In this document: positions 1 to 10,700 of the stretch, piece by piece | How the letters are laid out: each line of letters starts with the position of its first letter | How positions within the stretch are numbered: position 1 is the first letter of the stretch | Source of the DNA: Posidonia oceanica | Lineage: Eukaryota > Streptophyta > Magnoliopsida > Alismatales > Posidoniaceae | Length of the DNA: 64,000 nt | Direction of reading: 5' to 3' | Assembly: GCA_037176725.1 (NCBI GenBank) | Contig: JAZBRS010000044.1 | Span: 3,348,001 to 3,412,000 of the forward strand | Notes under the pieces: model-generated | Seen by the model: only the letters and a program-made list of their open reading frames with translations | Database searches by the model: none | Told to the model about the DNA's origin: nothing | Position numbers and translations under genes: made by a program

Positions 1-1530
1 AGTGGTGTCTGGAGGTTAGATTATTTTTATATCGCGCAGAGGTTCACATCCTCTACAATTCCTAGTAAATTAGAGAGGTCAAATTCTAAATCATAATTAT
101 TAAATACAAATTGCACACGCAAAGGATTTATAAAAATAGAATATCACATACTTGTACCAAAGAGAAAATAAAAATAATTGAGTTTTCCTTTATTAAAAAA
201 TTTCTGGGTTTATGTGCACCTAAAGGAAAGGAAATAAAGAAATTCAAAACTTCTTTGCTTGTCCGTTATGTGTAACATTTTCACCATTACTTTTCCTATG
301 TTACATTGTCACACCTTGTGTACAACAGACCCCTTAGTTTCCCTTTGACACATTAATTGTCTGTTTACTTCGGTTTTGTTTGCATTGATGGCGTTGCAAT
401 TCCAATACGATTGAAAATGGTATTAGAATTCTAAATCTAAAATTTGTAATATAGGTGTTTTGTTTTAAATTTATAATTTAAAATTTAGTGTTTGATTATA
501 AGTATTTTGAATTCTCAGAATTCACATTTGACTTTTTACTTTAAAATGCATGTAGTGAAGTTTCTTCATCACTACGAAAGAAAACAAAATGGAGTTTGTA
601 TTCCCATATATTTTAGAGAAAATCAAACTCTCTCTAAATCCTCAATTCCATTGGTTAGACTTCTTCATTTAACCATAAAAAAAACACAAATAGTGGAATC
701 GAAAGAAATTCCTCCTAACTTCTACCGATTCTCGTAAACCAACCACAGTAGAGAAAAAGGTGGATATATGTTCCCTCCCAATTCTACCTGCAGGGATGAA
801 AGTAAATGGAAAGTAGTTTTAGCCTATAAAAGGTATGGATGATTTTCTCTCTAAAATAGACATTAAAAACACTGTGATTTGGAGCTTATCACAACCCCCT
901 TCATCAGAGAAGTTCCCAAGGCAGCTGCTCCTTTTAACCTTTTTTTTTATTTTTTTTGTCCTTTCAATGAGAAGGTAAGCTTTAGTTGTACGTTGCAAGT
1001 GGCAAGCAATTCTTCCTTGCGATTTACATCAAATCCATTCAATAAAATTCTTAGCAGCTAAAAGTAACGGAGAAACAACGTGATAAATTAGTTTCCACGT
1101 ACCAACTTCCTGACCGAGTGATCGGGTCACATGGTCAACTTTCAAACATTGATCTCAGACCGAATCTCAAACCGTACCGCATCATTTATCAGGTCGCTTT
1201 AGAACCACGTAACACATACGTGGAAACTCTTTAAATTCTCTGTACTTCTTTCTTAACTTCTTGTCTTGATTTCTTGCCTTGGATTGAAGGACGAGTGAGG
1301 AGGAGGTCTCGAGGAGGAGGATGACTGTGGAGAAGAACAGGAGGTTGCAAATGAAGAACCTTTGCTTGAAGCTCTCCTCTTTGATCCCAAGAGATGCCAC
1401 TACCAACCCCAAGGTTTGTGTGGTTCTTGCTTTTGATTATATCATTATGTCACGTCAGATTTAACCATAGGTTTCCACCTCTCATGAACTATCAGATAAA
1501 ATTGGTTCGTTGCACTGCCTACCTCTCTTT
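1..1530 (+). other. Diverged duplicate of the bHLH 5' region (block A)
   Basis: This block aligns along its length with 6270-8015 and with 43376-45120. The same landmarks occur in the same order: the ctctacaattcctag motif near the start, a poly-T tract, and the first exon of a bHLH162-like gene. It differs by many substitutions and indels, so it is much older than the 37-kb duplication. It reaches the left edge and probably continues beyond it. On the right it stops about 115 bases into the first intron, at about 1530, where the 37-kb unit begins. No open frame in it other than the bHLH exon looks coding. Confidence 0.75.
1321..1413 (+). pseudogene. bHLH162-like exon 1, truncated gene copy A
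   Basis: An ATG opens 31 codons ending at a GT donor (1414), matching exon 1 of the intact gene at 7772-7906. It keeps the basic/helix-1 segment TVEKNRRLQMKNLCLKLSSL and the following IPRDATTNPK. Compared with the intact copies it lacks 42 nt after ATGAC, an in-frame loss of 14 codons (ERVCYGTSKLERKT side) between short GAC repeats, which removes the start of the basic region. Intron 1 is cut at about 1530, and no exon 2 or 3 follows before unrelated transposon sequence. I read it as a gene relic, although any exons lost here could have moved elsewhere. Confidence 0.7.
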
Positions 1531-1552
1531 CTAGATCTCCTGCCTCTCTTCC

Positions 1553-1850
1553 TAGAATATTCTTGTGGGTAACTACGTAGTTCTCCATCTTCTCGTAGAA
1601 CGAGACAGAGAAAATTGTATGACTTCTCGGACGACGAGAAGGAGACTGATCGTGTACTTCGAGAGGATCGAAGTTTGGCTTTGTTGTTTTTCTATGAGGA
1701 GTAGAAGGAAGGTGTTCCAGCGATGGTTGTTTTGTAGTCGGTTGTGAGTGCATGCATCGCAACTCTTCTTTGCTGGTACCAGGAAGCGGTTCGGCTAGAA
1801 CTTGCTACACTATGAGGGTCGAATAACACTTTAAGCATCGGTGTTTGATA
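1553..1850 (+). mobile_element. Copia-like LTR, 3' part only (unit 1)
   Basis: This stretch is near-identical to 38728-39025, where it continues leftward into a fuller LTR-like sequence beginning TGTTGGATAATTG. Here the left part is missing, because the duplication boundary cuts the LTR at 1553. A possible primer-binding site, TGGTACCAGGAAGC at about 1774, resembles the usual plant Copia TGGTATCAGAGC, which would put the LTR end just before it. No gag-pol follows; a Gypsy-type LTR starts at 1853. The family assignment rests on LTR features only. Confidence 0.45.
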
Positions 1851-1852
1851 AC

Positions 1853-4800
1853 TGTGACCGTCCCGGACCGCTCAGTCACGACGACTTTCGTGCGCTGCCA
1901 TAGCTCACGTGCAATCGGACCGTGAGAGGGGGGAAGCTGCGGTCAACAATGAATCCAGGGAGAAAAGCTTGATTCGAAAACACCAGGAAAACGAGCAAAT
2001 AACGCAAAGGAAAATAAATCAAAGACATGGAGTTGCCACCTAATCTATTAAAAACGGGAAGACTAGGAAAATCGTATGAAAACATGCAAGAAAACTCAAG
2101 CAATTTGAAAATATGCCAATCCGATCCAAATGTATATGACACAAGATCAATGCGGTCCAGAGAAAGGATAAGGACTCTTGTTACGTGCGAGGAAGGTGTT
2201 AGGCACCCCTGACATGTCCGAGGAATCGGTCTTTCTTGGCTTTTCCGTTCTTGTATGGCAAATGTTGGCAAGTGAATGCCGATTTATATTCGCCCGAGGG
2301 CGGTATGCAAGATGCAATTATAAACCATGCAAAGCTTAGCTAAGTCAAACCAACTTGCTTAATTAAAGTTAAATCAGCATAAAACAACAATAAGCAAATC
2401 AGGGAGGCATGCTTAAGGCAAAACAAACTAAGTAGATGAATGGCAAGGCGACGGGCCATGGGTTCAGGCCACTGCTTGGATTCTGAACTGAGTCACCGGT
2501 CACCTGGGCGACCATGCTAGTCGCCTGCATCAGCGGCGTCTGCACAGTTGCCTGCAGAACGGCGACAGCATTGGTCGCCGCTCCTACAGGCGGCCAAAGC
2601 TCCTGCAGACAGGCTGGACAGCGACCTTCATCGGCCAAATAAACCATGCAAACATTCATTAAATTTGTAACTAATCATTCAAATCGACAGAGGGCATATC
2701 AGAGATTACATTCATGCAAACAGGAAGCAAGATGGGTGCCTAGGTGAAGGGATACATCGGAGCAAAGTCTGGCTCGAGGGCAGCCTGATTTGCAGTCTAG
2801 TCGCCCCATGCAGTGGCGCCTGAACTGGCAAACCGACTGCCGGACTTTGTGCCAAATCCTGCATTGTCAGTGAGGCTAAAAATACAATTAAGCACCTGGG
2901 AAGCACGATGGCGTTCCCAGGAGCACACACATGCATTCAAAAGCGAAAATGGCATTGTGGATCTCTCTCCCCACCTCATGGGTTTCATTGCCGGCAGCCG
3001 AGCTTTTCGGCGATCATCGAGGTGATCGAGGAAGTCTCAGGCCTACGCACGGCTCACCGGAGGTTTGGGGAAACTGAGAGGAAGGCGAGGAAAGAAATAG
3101 GAATAAAAACCATCGACCGGAGGCCCTCAATTGCTTGGCTCGCCGACGTCGGCCATCCACGACGGCGTCCGGCCACGAAGGAGGTGGGGAGCTCATGTGG
3201 AGGCACCTAGAATGCCGTTGAGCGGTTGGGAAGGTTGGTGGTAGTCCGGTAGAGCTAAGGAGCAAATCAAATCGGGGCGGCTGAGCCTCCCAGGTGCTTC
3301 CATGAGTCGCCGGAGTTCGTGGGCTTCACCGTCGGTGAGCTTGCAAACTCCATTGGAACGCCATGGAGCACGAGAATGGGACCAAGGCAGGTCCAGCGAA
3401 GCTAAGAGGGAGCCAAGGAAGCTCGGGGACGGTCCGTGCCACACACTCAATGGTCTGACGGCCTCACGTGGGCGGCGGACGTCGCCGGAGCCGAGGAAGA
3501 CAAAGTCAAAACTTGGGAATTAGATACCCAAAAGCACGGAAAATAATGCCAAAACGATTCCCCTCCAATGAGGAATAAGAAGCATGCAAGGAAGAAGGGG
3601 TCAGCTACGTGTGGGCAGTTGTCTCCTTTGACCCAGGTGAGTCCAAACGACGGCGAGCTCGGACGACAGCGAATGGGGAGAGGGGGAATGAGGCACTGGA
3701 TGCTCGAAAAGTTTCTCTCTCACACGAGGATTGCTCTGGGATGCTCTGGAATCGGTGAGGGCTCTCGCAAGTGTGTGTGGTGATGTGTGAGAAGGTTGGG
3801 TTTGCCGGTTTTGTTCGGCGAAGGCATTAGCAAGGAGGACGGTGGCAGAGGCATGCTCTGGAGTGGGTGGCCAGAGATGGCGTGCACGGGTGCGAGTGTA
3901 GAGAGACTGGCATGGTAGGTGAGGAGGTGGCGTGCGTGGCGTGGAGCAGGTCGGCAAAGGGCAGTCGGAAGAGTCCAAGCAAGTGCGTGGCGGGAGAGTT
4001 CGAAGCTCTACATCTCACAGTTAGTCACCCCTCACGGTCGTGGCTAACTCAGTCGCCACTGACATAGGCAACAGCATAGTCGCAACAGAGAACGATGACT
4101 GTGCGTGAGATCCAGTGGGCTAGTCCGGCTGGGCTTGTGTGTTAGGTTTAAATGAGTTGGTTATTGTGGTGGGGTTTGTGGTTTAAAAAAGGGGTTATGG
4201 ACTTGTGAAAGAAGAAGGGTTGTGGGCTTTGGTTTTGGAATTAGGTTTAAGTGGAGTGGAGGATTTGGGTTTGAGGTGAGGTTTTGGATGGGGTTTTGGT
4301 CGAGTCCGCCGCTTCCGAAAAGCTTCCAGAAAGATCCACTGAATAATTAGGGTTATTGGCCCAAGGAAAATGCCTGACATTGTGATGGATGTCATCCAGG
4401 TAATATGAGTTACCAAACCGAGGAAGATACCGAGGGCAGCAAAATAAGATGCCCCTAGTATCAGGGGGATGATACCAGGGGACAACCGAAGCACTCCTGG
4501 CACCGAAAGGGAGGTTGGACAGTTATGATTGGTGTCAACCGAGCAGTTAGGACTGCCAGCCTGGAAGAGAAGGAAGATAACATGTCCTCGCCCGAAGAAG
4601 CAAGCAAATGGCTAGAGTTGTGCGAAATAAAAGGGACAAAATTCCTGCATGAAGGAAGAGGGACATCTTTTCTATTGAGAAAGCAAGCAAGAAAAGGGGG
4701 CTCACGACAAATGATAGGTTTCAAACCCATCGACCGTAAAAGGGTCCAGGCGTGATAAGTTCCAGACTTATCATCCAGAGAGGAGCCAGGTGTGATAAGT

Positions 4801-6262
4801 TTCGAACTTATCAACTGGAGAGAAAGCTAGGTGTGATAAGTTCCAAACTTATCAACTGGAGAGAAAGCCAGGTGTGATAAGTTCCAAACTTATCAACTCA
4901 AGAAAAATGGGGACGGATAAGTTTCGAACTTATCGACTGCAAAGGATGATTGGTATGATAAGTTTCAGGCTTATCAACCAGGATTGGATAAGTTTCGGAC
5001 TTATTGACCGCAAAGGTTGACTGGTGTGATAAGTTTTCAGGCTTATAAACCATGATCGGATAAGTTTCGGACTTATCGACCGCAAAGGATGACTGGTGTG
5101 ATAAGTTTTCAAGCTTATCAACCAAGATCGGATAAGTTTCGGACTTATTGACCGCAAAGGATGAGTAGTATGATAAGTTTTCAATCTTATCAACCAAGAT
5201 CGGATAAGTTTCGGACTAATCGACCGCAAAAGATGATTGGTGTGATAAGTTTTCAGGCTTATCAACCAAGATCGGATAAGTTTCAGACTTATCGACCGCA
5301 AAGGATGATTGGTGTTATAAGTTTTTAGGCTTATCAGCCAAGATCGGATAAGTTTCGGACTTATCGACCACAAATGATGATTGGGTGTGATAAGTTTTCA
5401 GGCTTATCAACCAAGATCGGATAAGTTTCGGACTTATCGACCGCAAATGATGATTGGTGTGATAAGTTTTCAGGCTTATCAACCAAGATCGGATAAGTTT
5501 CAGACTTATCGACCGCAAAGGATGATTGATGTGATAAATTTTCAGGCTTATCAACCAAGATCGGATAAGTTTCAGACTTATCGACCGCAAAAGGATGATT
5601 GGTGTGAAAAGTTTTTAGGCTTTGTGTTTGTTGTGCTGAGTGTTTTGAATGCAATTGAGGCATTCAGGCGCTGTTGGCTGTCTGGTCTGCCTAATGAGGG
5701 CGTGGGACCAGGCTGCAAGTTGGTTTTGTGTTTTGAGCTTGATTTGGCTAGATTGGCCATTTCAAGTATGCTTTTAAGATTTTGAAAGAGCATGCATATG
5801 ATTTTGGAAGGAAAAGAGATAAATGATTTCAAATGCACGTTTTATTGGTTTTAGTTGTTGGCCGGGCAATATTGTGCTACTCTGTTGTACTGTGGTGGCA
5901 TCCAAGTAGGATGCCCATGTTTGTTTGCTGTGACATGATTACGCCGACTCCCTCAGCATTGTTGGCTGAGTGGTTTAGGTGGGTTGTGTGCTGGGTGACT
6001 GTTTTGTCTAGTCACTCATGTGTGCTTTGGTTTACGTGTTTTTACAGGTGCAGGATAAGTATTGTTCACTTGCTAGTGTACATAGGAGGAGTCATGTTGC
6101 CACACATCAGAGTTTCTGAGTAAGTAAGTTAGTTTATTTATTATTGCTTTATTGTATTGTGAGAATTTAGCTTTATAGTTCATAAATGCTAATAAACGAT
6201 AAAAATACAGAAAAAAAAACATCTGATTAGATTGAAAGGTAGCAACTGGACAGGTCGTTACA
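1853..6262 (+). mobile_element. Long Gypsy-type LTR, probably solo (unit 1)
   Basis: It starts TGTGACCGTCCCGG and ends CAGGTCGTTACA, the imperfect inverted ends (TGTnACG... / ...CGTnACA) common in plant Gypsy LTRs. Positions 2030-2215 carry the familiar LTR stretch GGAGTTGCCACCTAAT ... GAAGGTGTTAGGCACCCC seen in many plant Gypsy LTRs. There is no gag-pol open frame; the GC-rich frames at 2800-4100 are not protein-like. A tandem array occupies 4753-5625. I found no clear 5-bp target duplication (flanks ataac and atgta), so it may be a recombined or nested remnant. The lineage (Tekay/Del-like) is a guess. Confidence 0.55.
4753..5625 (+). repeat. GATAAG/CTTATC palindromic tandem array (unit 1)
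   Basis: Two nested tandem repeats. From 4753 to about 4915 there are four units of about 41-42 bp (tgataagttccaaacttatc plus a spacer). From about 4916 to 5625 there are about ten units of about 72 bp, each holding two palindromes, GATAAGTTTTCAGGCTTATC and GATAAGTTTCGGACTTATC, with spacers AACCAAGATCG and GACCGCAAAGGATGATTGGTGT. Each palindrome can form a 6-7 bp stem with a short loop and carries a GATAAG motif on both strands. Because 72 is divisible by three, long artificial frames run through the array on both strands. Confidence 0.9.
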
Positions 6263-7771
6263 ATGTACTTTTGAATCATTCGAACATAAGAAAAGAAATG
6301 GGCCTAGTGTTGCCTAGATGTTAGACTATTTTTGTATCGCTCATTGGTTCACATTCTCTACAATTCCTAGTATATTAGAGAGATCCAATTCTAAATCATA
6401 ACCATCAAATTGCACACACAGAGGATTTACAAAATAGAATATCACATATTTGTACCAAAAAGGAAAAAAAAAAGAATTGAGTTTTCGTTTGTTCAAAAAT
6501 TTTTGGGTTTTTGTGTACCGAAAGGAAAGGAAGTAAAGGAATTCAGAACTTCCTTGCTTGTCTTGATTCCTTGCTTGGGTTATGTGCAACATTTTCACCT
6601 TTGGTTTCTCATGTAAAGAGGTGGAGTTTAGAGAGAAAGTCATTTCCCTCTTGCTCTTCTCATTTCACAGCCATGTATGTCATGGAAATGAGTCAAAGAA
6701 AACATGATTCATATGCTATTGACTCCAACCAATACTTTTCCTCTATTTCATTATAATAATAATATAAAAAAAAACGTTTCCTCTATTTCATTGTCACACC
6801 TTCTGTACAGTAGACCCCCTAGTTTTCCTTTGACATATTAATTGGCCTGTGTACGTCGGCTTTGTTTGGATTGCAGGCGTCGCAATTCCAACACGATTTA
6901 AATGGGATTGGAATTCTAAATCTAAAATTTGTAATTTAAGTGTTTTGTTTTAAATTTAGAATTTAAAATTTAGTGTTTGATTATAATCATTTTGAATTCT
7001 CAGAATTCACATTTGACTTTGAACTTTGAAATGCATGTAGCGAAAGCGATGTTTCTTCATCACTATTAAAGAAAACAAAATGGAGTTTGTATTCCCATAT
7101 ATTTTAGAGGAAAACAAACTCTCTCTATACGCTCAATTCCAGTGGTTAAACTTCTTCATATAAACTCTCTCTAAATCATTTTGTGATTTGGAGGGCACTC
7201 TGTGGTTAGAGGAAAAGTATCGCAACCCCCGCATCAGAGAAGTTCCCAAGGCAACTCCTTTTAACCTTTTTTTTTTTTTTGGGTCCTTTCAAAGAGAAAG
7301 TAAGCTTTAGTTGTACGTTGCAAATGGCAAGCAATTCTTCCTTGGGATTTACATCAAATCCATTCAATAGAATTCTTAGCAGCTAACAGTAATAGAGAAA
7401 TAACGTGATTGACCATAGAGCATGTGAGTTCAAACATTGATCTCAAACCATACCGCATGGGGGGCACTGTTCGGAGAAGGAGAGAGATCGACCATAGAGC
7501 TACCAGGCGGATGGGTCCCATCAGAACTTCGTGCTTGGTGCAATATCAATTCGATTTAATGTGGTGCCATTGTGGCTTGCTCTATGATTATTGCACCTCT
7601 AGTTTCAACTTCTAGAGATTCGAAAAGACCAAATAGGTCTATTTGTAATCCCTCGTCCCTCACACAATTTCCGCACATGTGCTCTAATGGGTTTGCACTC
7701 CATTTAATTCTCTTTACTTCTTTCTAGACTTGTTGTCTTGATTTCTTGTCTTGGATTGGAGGAGGAGGAGG
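6263..7771 (+). other. bHLH upstream region (unit 1)
   Basis: About 1.5 kb between the Gypsy LTR end and the bHLH start codon, homologous to block A at 1-1320. It holds AT-rich sequence, a poly-T run near 7270 and short open frames without protein-like character. A promoter is expected here by position, but I could not identify a convincing TATA box or core element. Confidence 0.5.
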
Positions 7772-10700
7772 ATGACCGAGAGGGTGTGTTATGGCACATC
7801 AAAGCTGGAGAGGAAGACTGTGGAGAAGAATAGGAGGTTGCAAATGAAGAACCTTTGCTTGAAGCTCTCCTCTTTGATCCCAAGAGATGCCACTACCAAC
7901 CCCAAGGTTTGTGTGGTTCTTGCCTTTGATTATATCATTATGTCACGTCAGATTTAACCATAGGTTTCCAACTCTCATGAACTATCAGATAAAATTGGTT
8001 CGTTGCACTGCCTGCCTCTCGGTCTTTCTTACTCCAAACTTGTTTTATCATGGTGCTAAACTCTGTTGGGCTTGACACGATTATCTATCTATTTGACACA
8101 ATTATCTATCTATTTGTCCATGTTCAAACTGTTCTGGTTCTCTCCATCATTTGCTTTTTCCTGATAAGGAAAAAATAGGCGCCCTCCAGATTATTTAATC
8201 TCAGTTTGTTTAATTTAGACATGTTTTGCTAATTACGATGGTATTGAACTCTTTTTTTTTATATATATATTATATGGTTACAATTATTCTTCCAAGAAGG
8301 AAGAATAATCCTCCACACTAGATCTCTTGATGTCAATTTCTTTTGTCCAAAACGTATGTTTTCTTTATGGCATGAAATCTAGTATTATGAGATCATCTGA
8401 GCCACCCAAATGGAGGAGGGATGATGATGATAGCAATTCAAGGTTTTCGTAATTATCCACCATATATGTTTGATGTTTGCTCTCTTTCTCCAATTATTCT
8501 TAGTTATTTACTCCTTGGAAAATTATACTTACTGAAAGTTACGAAGGATTACCACGAAGGAAAAATATGGTAGTTTCAAGAGATCGAAAGGGGAAATTAA
8601 TATTGCAAAAGCCCCACATGTGATGATGCACTGCAACTGAGAATGATAGAGTCTGGTCTAGCGTTCACCTGCACGTTCTTAATTGAAGTTGGCTATGTTA
8701 TTCTATTAGGGTTCAAAAACAATCGAAATTGTAGGTATATGTCTGTATTTTCAAAAATAATGGATGTCCTCTGTATTCTTAAATTATTTGCATACACACT
8801 CTAGTTGTTACCTAAAGAATATATTTTTCGTATTTATCCCTTAAGTCGTAGGGAAAGTGACTATTTTATCCTATCATCAACATCTACAACAACATTTGAC
8901 TTTTTTATTTGACTTTTGTACTATTACATATTTATCACTTTGTTGATTTATTAACCATTTAATCATTTTGTCAACTTTTTTGTCTTATTGAACCATTTGA
9001 CAAAGGGTAAAATATCATTTTTCTATGAATTAGCTACTAAATACATAAAATATACTTGTTAGATAACAATAAGGGTATGTATGCAAATGATTCAAGAATA
9101 CAATGATACACCAGTTATTTGTGAAAATACAATTATATATCTGTAATTATTATTGTTTTTAGGAGTATATATGTAAAGAATGTATTAAAATTATATATAC
9201 ACTAATTGTAGAACATGACTGCTAGAAAAGTACCAATTGTACCAATTGTATACCTCCCGCAACATGCAAGCTAAGAGCATGCTTCTATCTTGGAGGTAGT
9301 GTACGTCGTTTAAAATTTGCTAATAATTGACTTTTATAAGCTTCCATTCTTCGCCAAATTTATAAATGACTTTAATAACTTTCACTCATGAGCCTTTAAG
9401 TCTGTGTTATTTAAATTTTAAAACAATAACTAAAAGCATACAGACTAATTAAGATGCATTTGTTGTTTATTGGTTCTCCACACATGTATCTAAATCTATA
9501 GTATTATGAAGGAAGAAGATAAAGAAATAAAGAGAGAAACTCTTGCCAAATTCTATGGTAGGGTAGTGTTTTTATGGAGGTTTTCAATTGCAATTCAGAC
9601 CGCACTCACATCTACACTGTTCAATTGTAGTTGTGGATCCACAATTGCATTGTTCATGTGTGTGGAGCGTTGGGGTTTGGATCGCAATTGAAATTTTCTG
9701 TGTGGAAAAAGAATCAAATAGTACACTTTTACGAGAGAATCATCAGGCTCATCATGTATGGTTAGGCCTGTAAATGGGGCAGTACAACCTTATCCATACC
9801 CTAATTCTTTAAATTTAGGAGGGTAATGGGGCAGATATAGACCTATTTCCTCCATTGTTCTACCCTTATCTGCTCCGTCACCCACGATACAATATAAAAC
9901 TGGTAGGGTAAGCAGATAATTGAATAAATTCTTGTTTAAATAAATAATCTAACCATTGAGTGTTTAGGTAAATAACTAAAATCACTTTCTATTACTACAT
10001 AGAAGACAATAATAATTAGCCAATAGAGTTTAAAATAGTGCAACTTCCGTCTAGAATGAACTGTAACAATTAGCCATTAGACAGTAACAAATTACTATAA
10101 TGTGCTTGGACGCATAAGGTTGCTTCACTAAGGTTGTTTCACTAAATCAACATCATTTATAAGAATACGAGTAAATAGGTCAATGATCGAGTGATGGGTA
10201 CATAGCTATCCTTACCTTACCTTATAAGAATACAAGTAAAACGGGTAACGGATAAATAGATAATATTATTTTGACCCTTATAAAATGGACAGGGTAAAGC
10301 AGGTAACGAGTAAATACCCTCCTCATTTATAGGCCTATGTGTGGCCACAAGTTGTTACACCAAATGGATAGGCACAGAAAAAGCAAATATGGATAGCATA
10401 TAGCGTATTCTACGGTATATCGTATAATATTCCTCAATATGTAGTACTATTGTTGTATTCAAAATACGTCTATTTAGAATTCTAGCATTTCTAATTAATG
10501 AAGACAAATAGAATGGGCCACCAATGGAGGTCACTGTTGAGGTTGAGAAGTCACTTTCATCATAACCAACTTCAAGAAATCGAGATGGTTTTCTCTGTTT
10601 TGTTTAAGCTGATTCATTACCTACTAGCAATCTTGTCACCTCTTCATCTTTTTATTTTATCCGACAACTTAATTTACTTTCTTGAGTGGCAGGAATCAAC

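Noticed and set aside
2797..4067. GC-rich overlapping open frames on both strands within the Gypsy LTR
   Set aside because: Open in many frames because of base composition, with Arg/Pro/Ser-rich shadow peptides and no recognisable retroviral domain. Frames differ between the two copies through indels.
4753..5625. Possible CRISPR-like array of palindromic repeats with spacers
   Set aside because: The spacers are themselves repeated, not unique, there are no cas genes, and the setting is a plant LTR. It is an ordinary tandem repeat.
4930..5663. Long minus-strand open frames with repeating ISLKLIRSWL / VDKSETYPIL peptides, also at 42005-42769
   Set aside because: They are a by-product of the 72-bp tandem array, whose period is a multiple of three. 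Several frames are open at once on both strands, and there is no start context or known domain.
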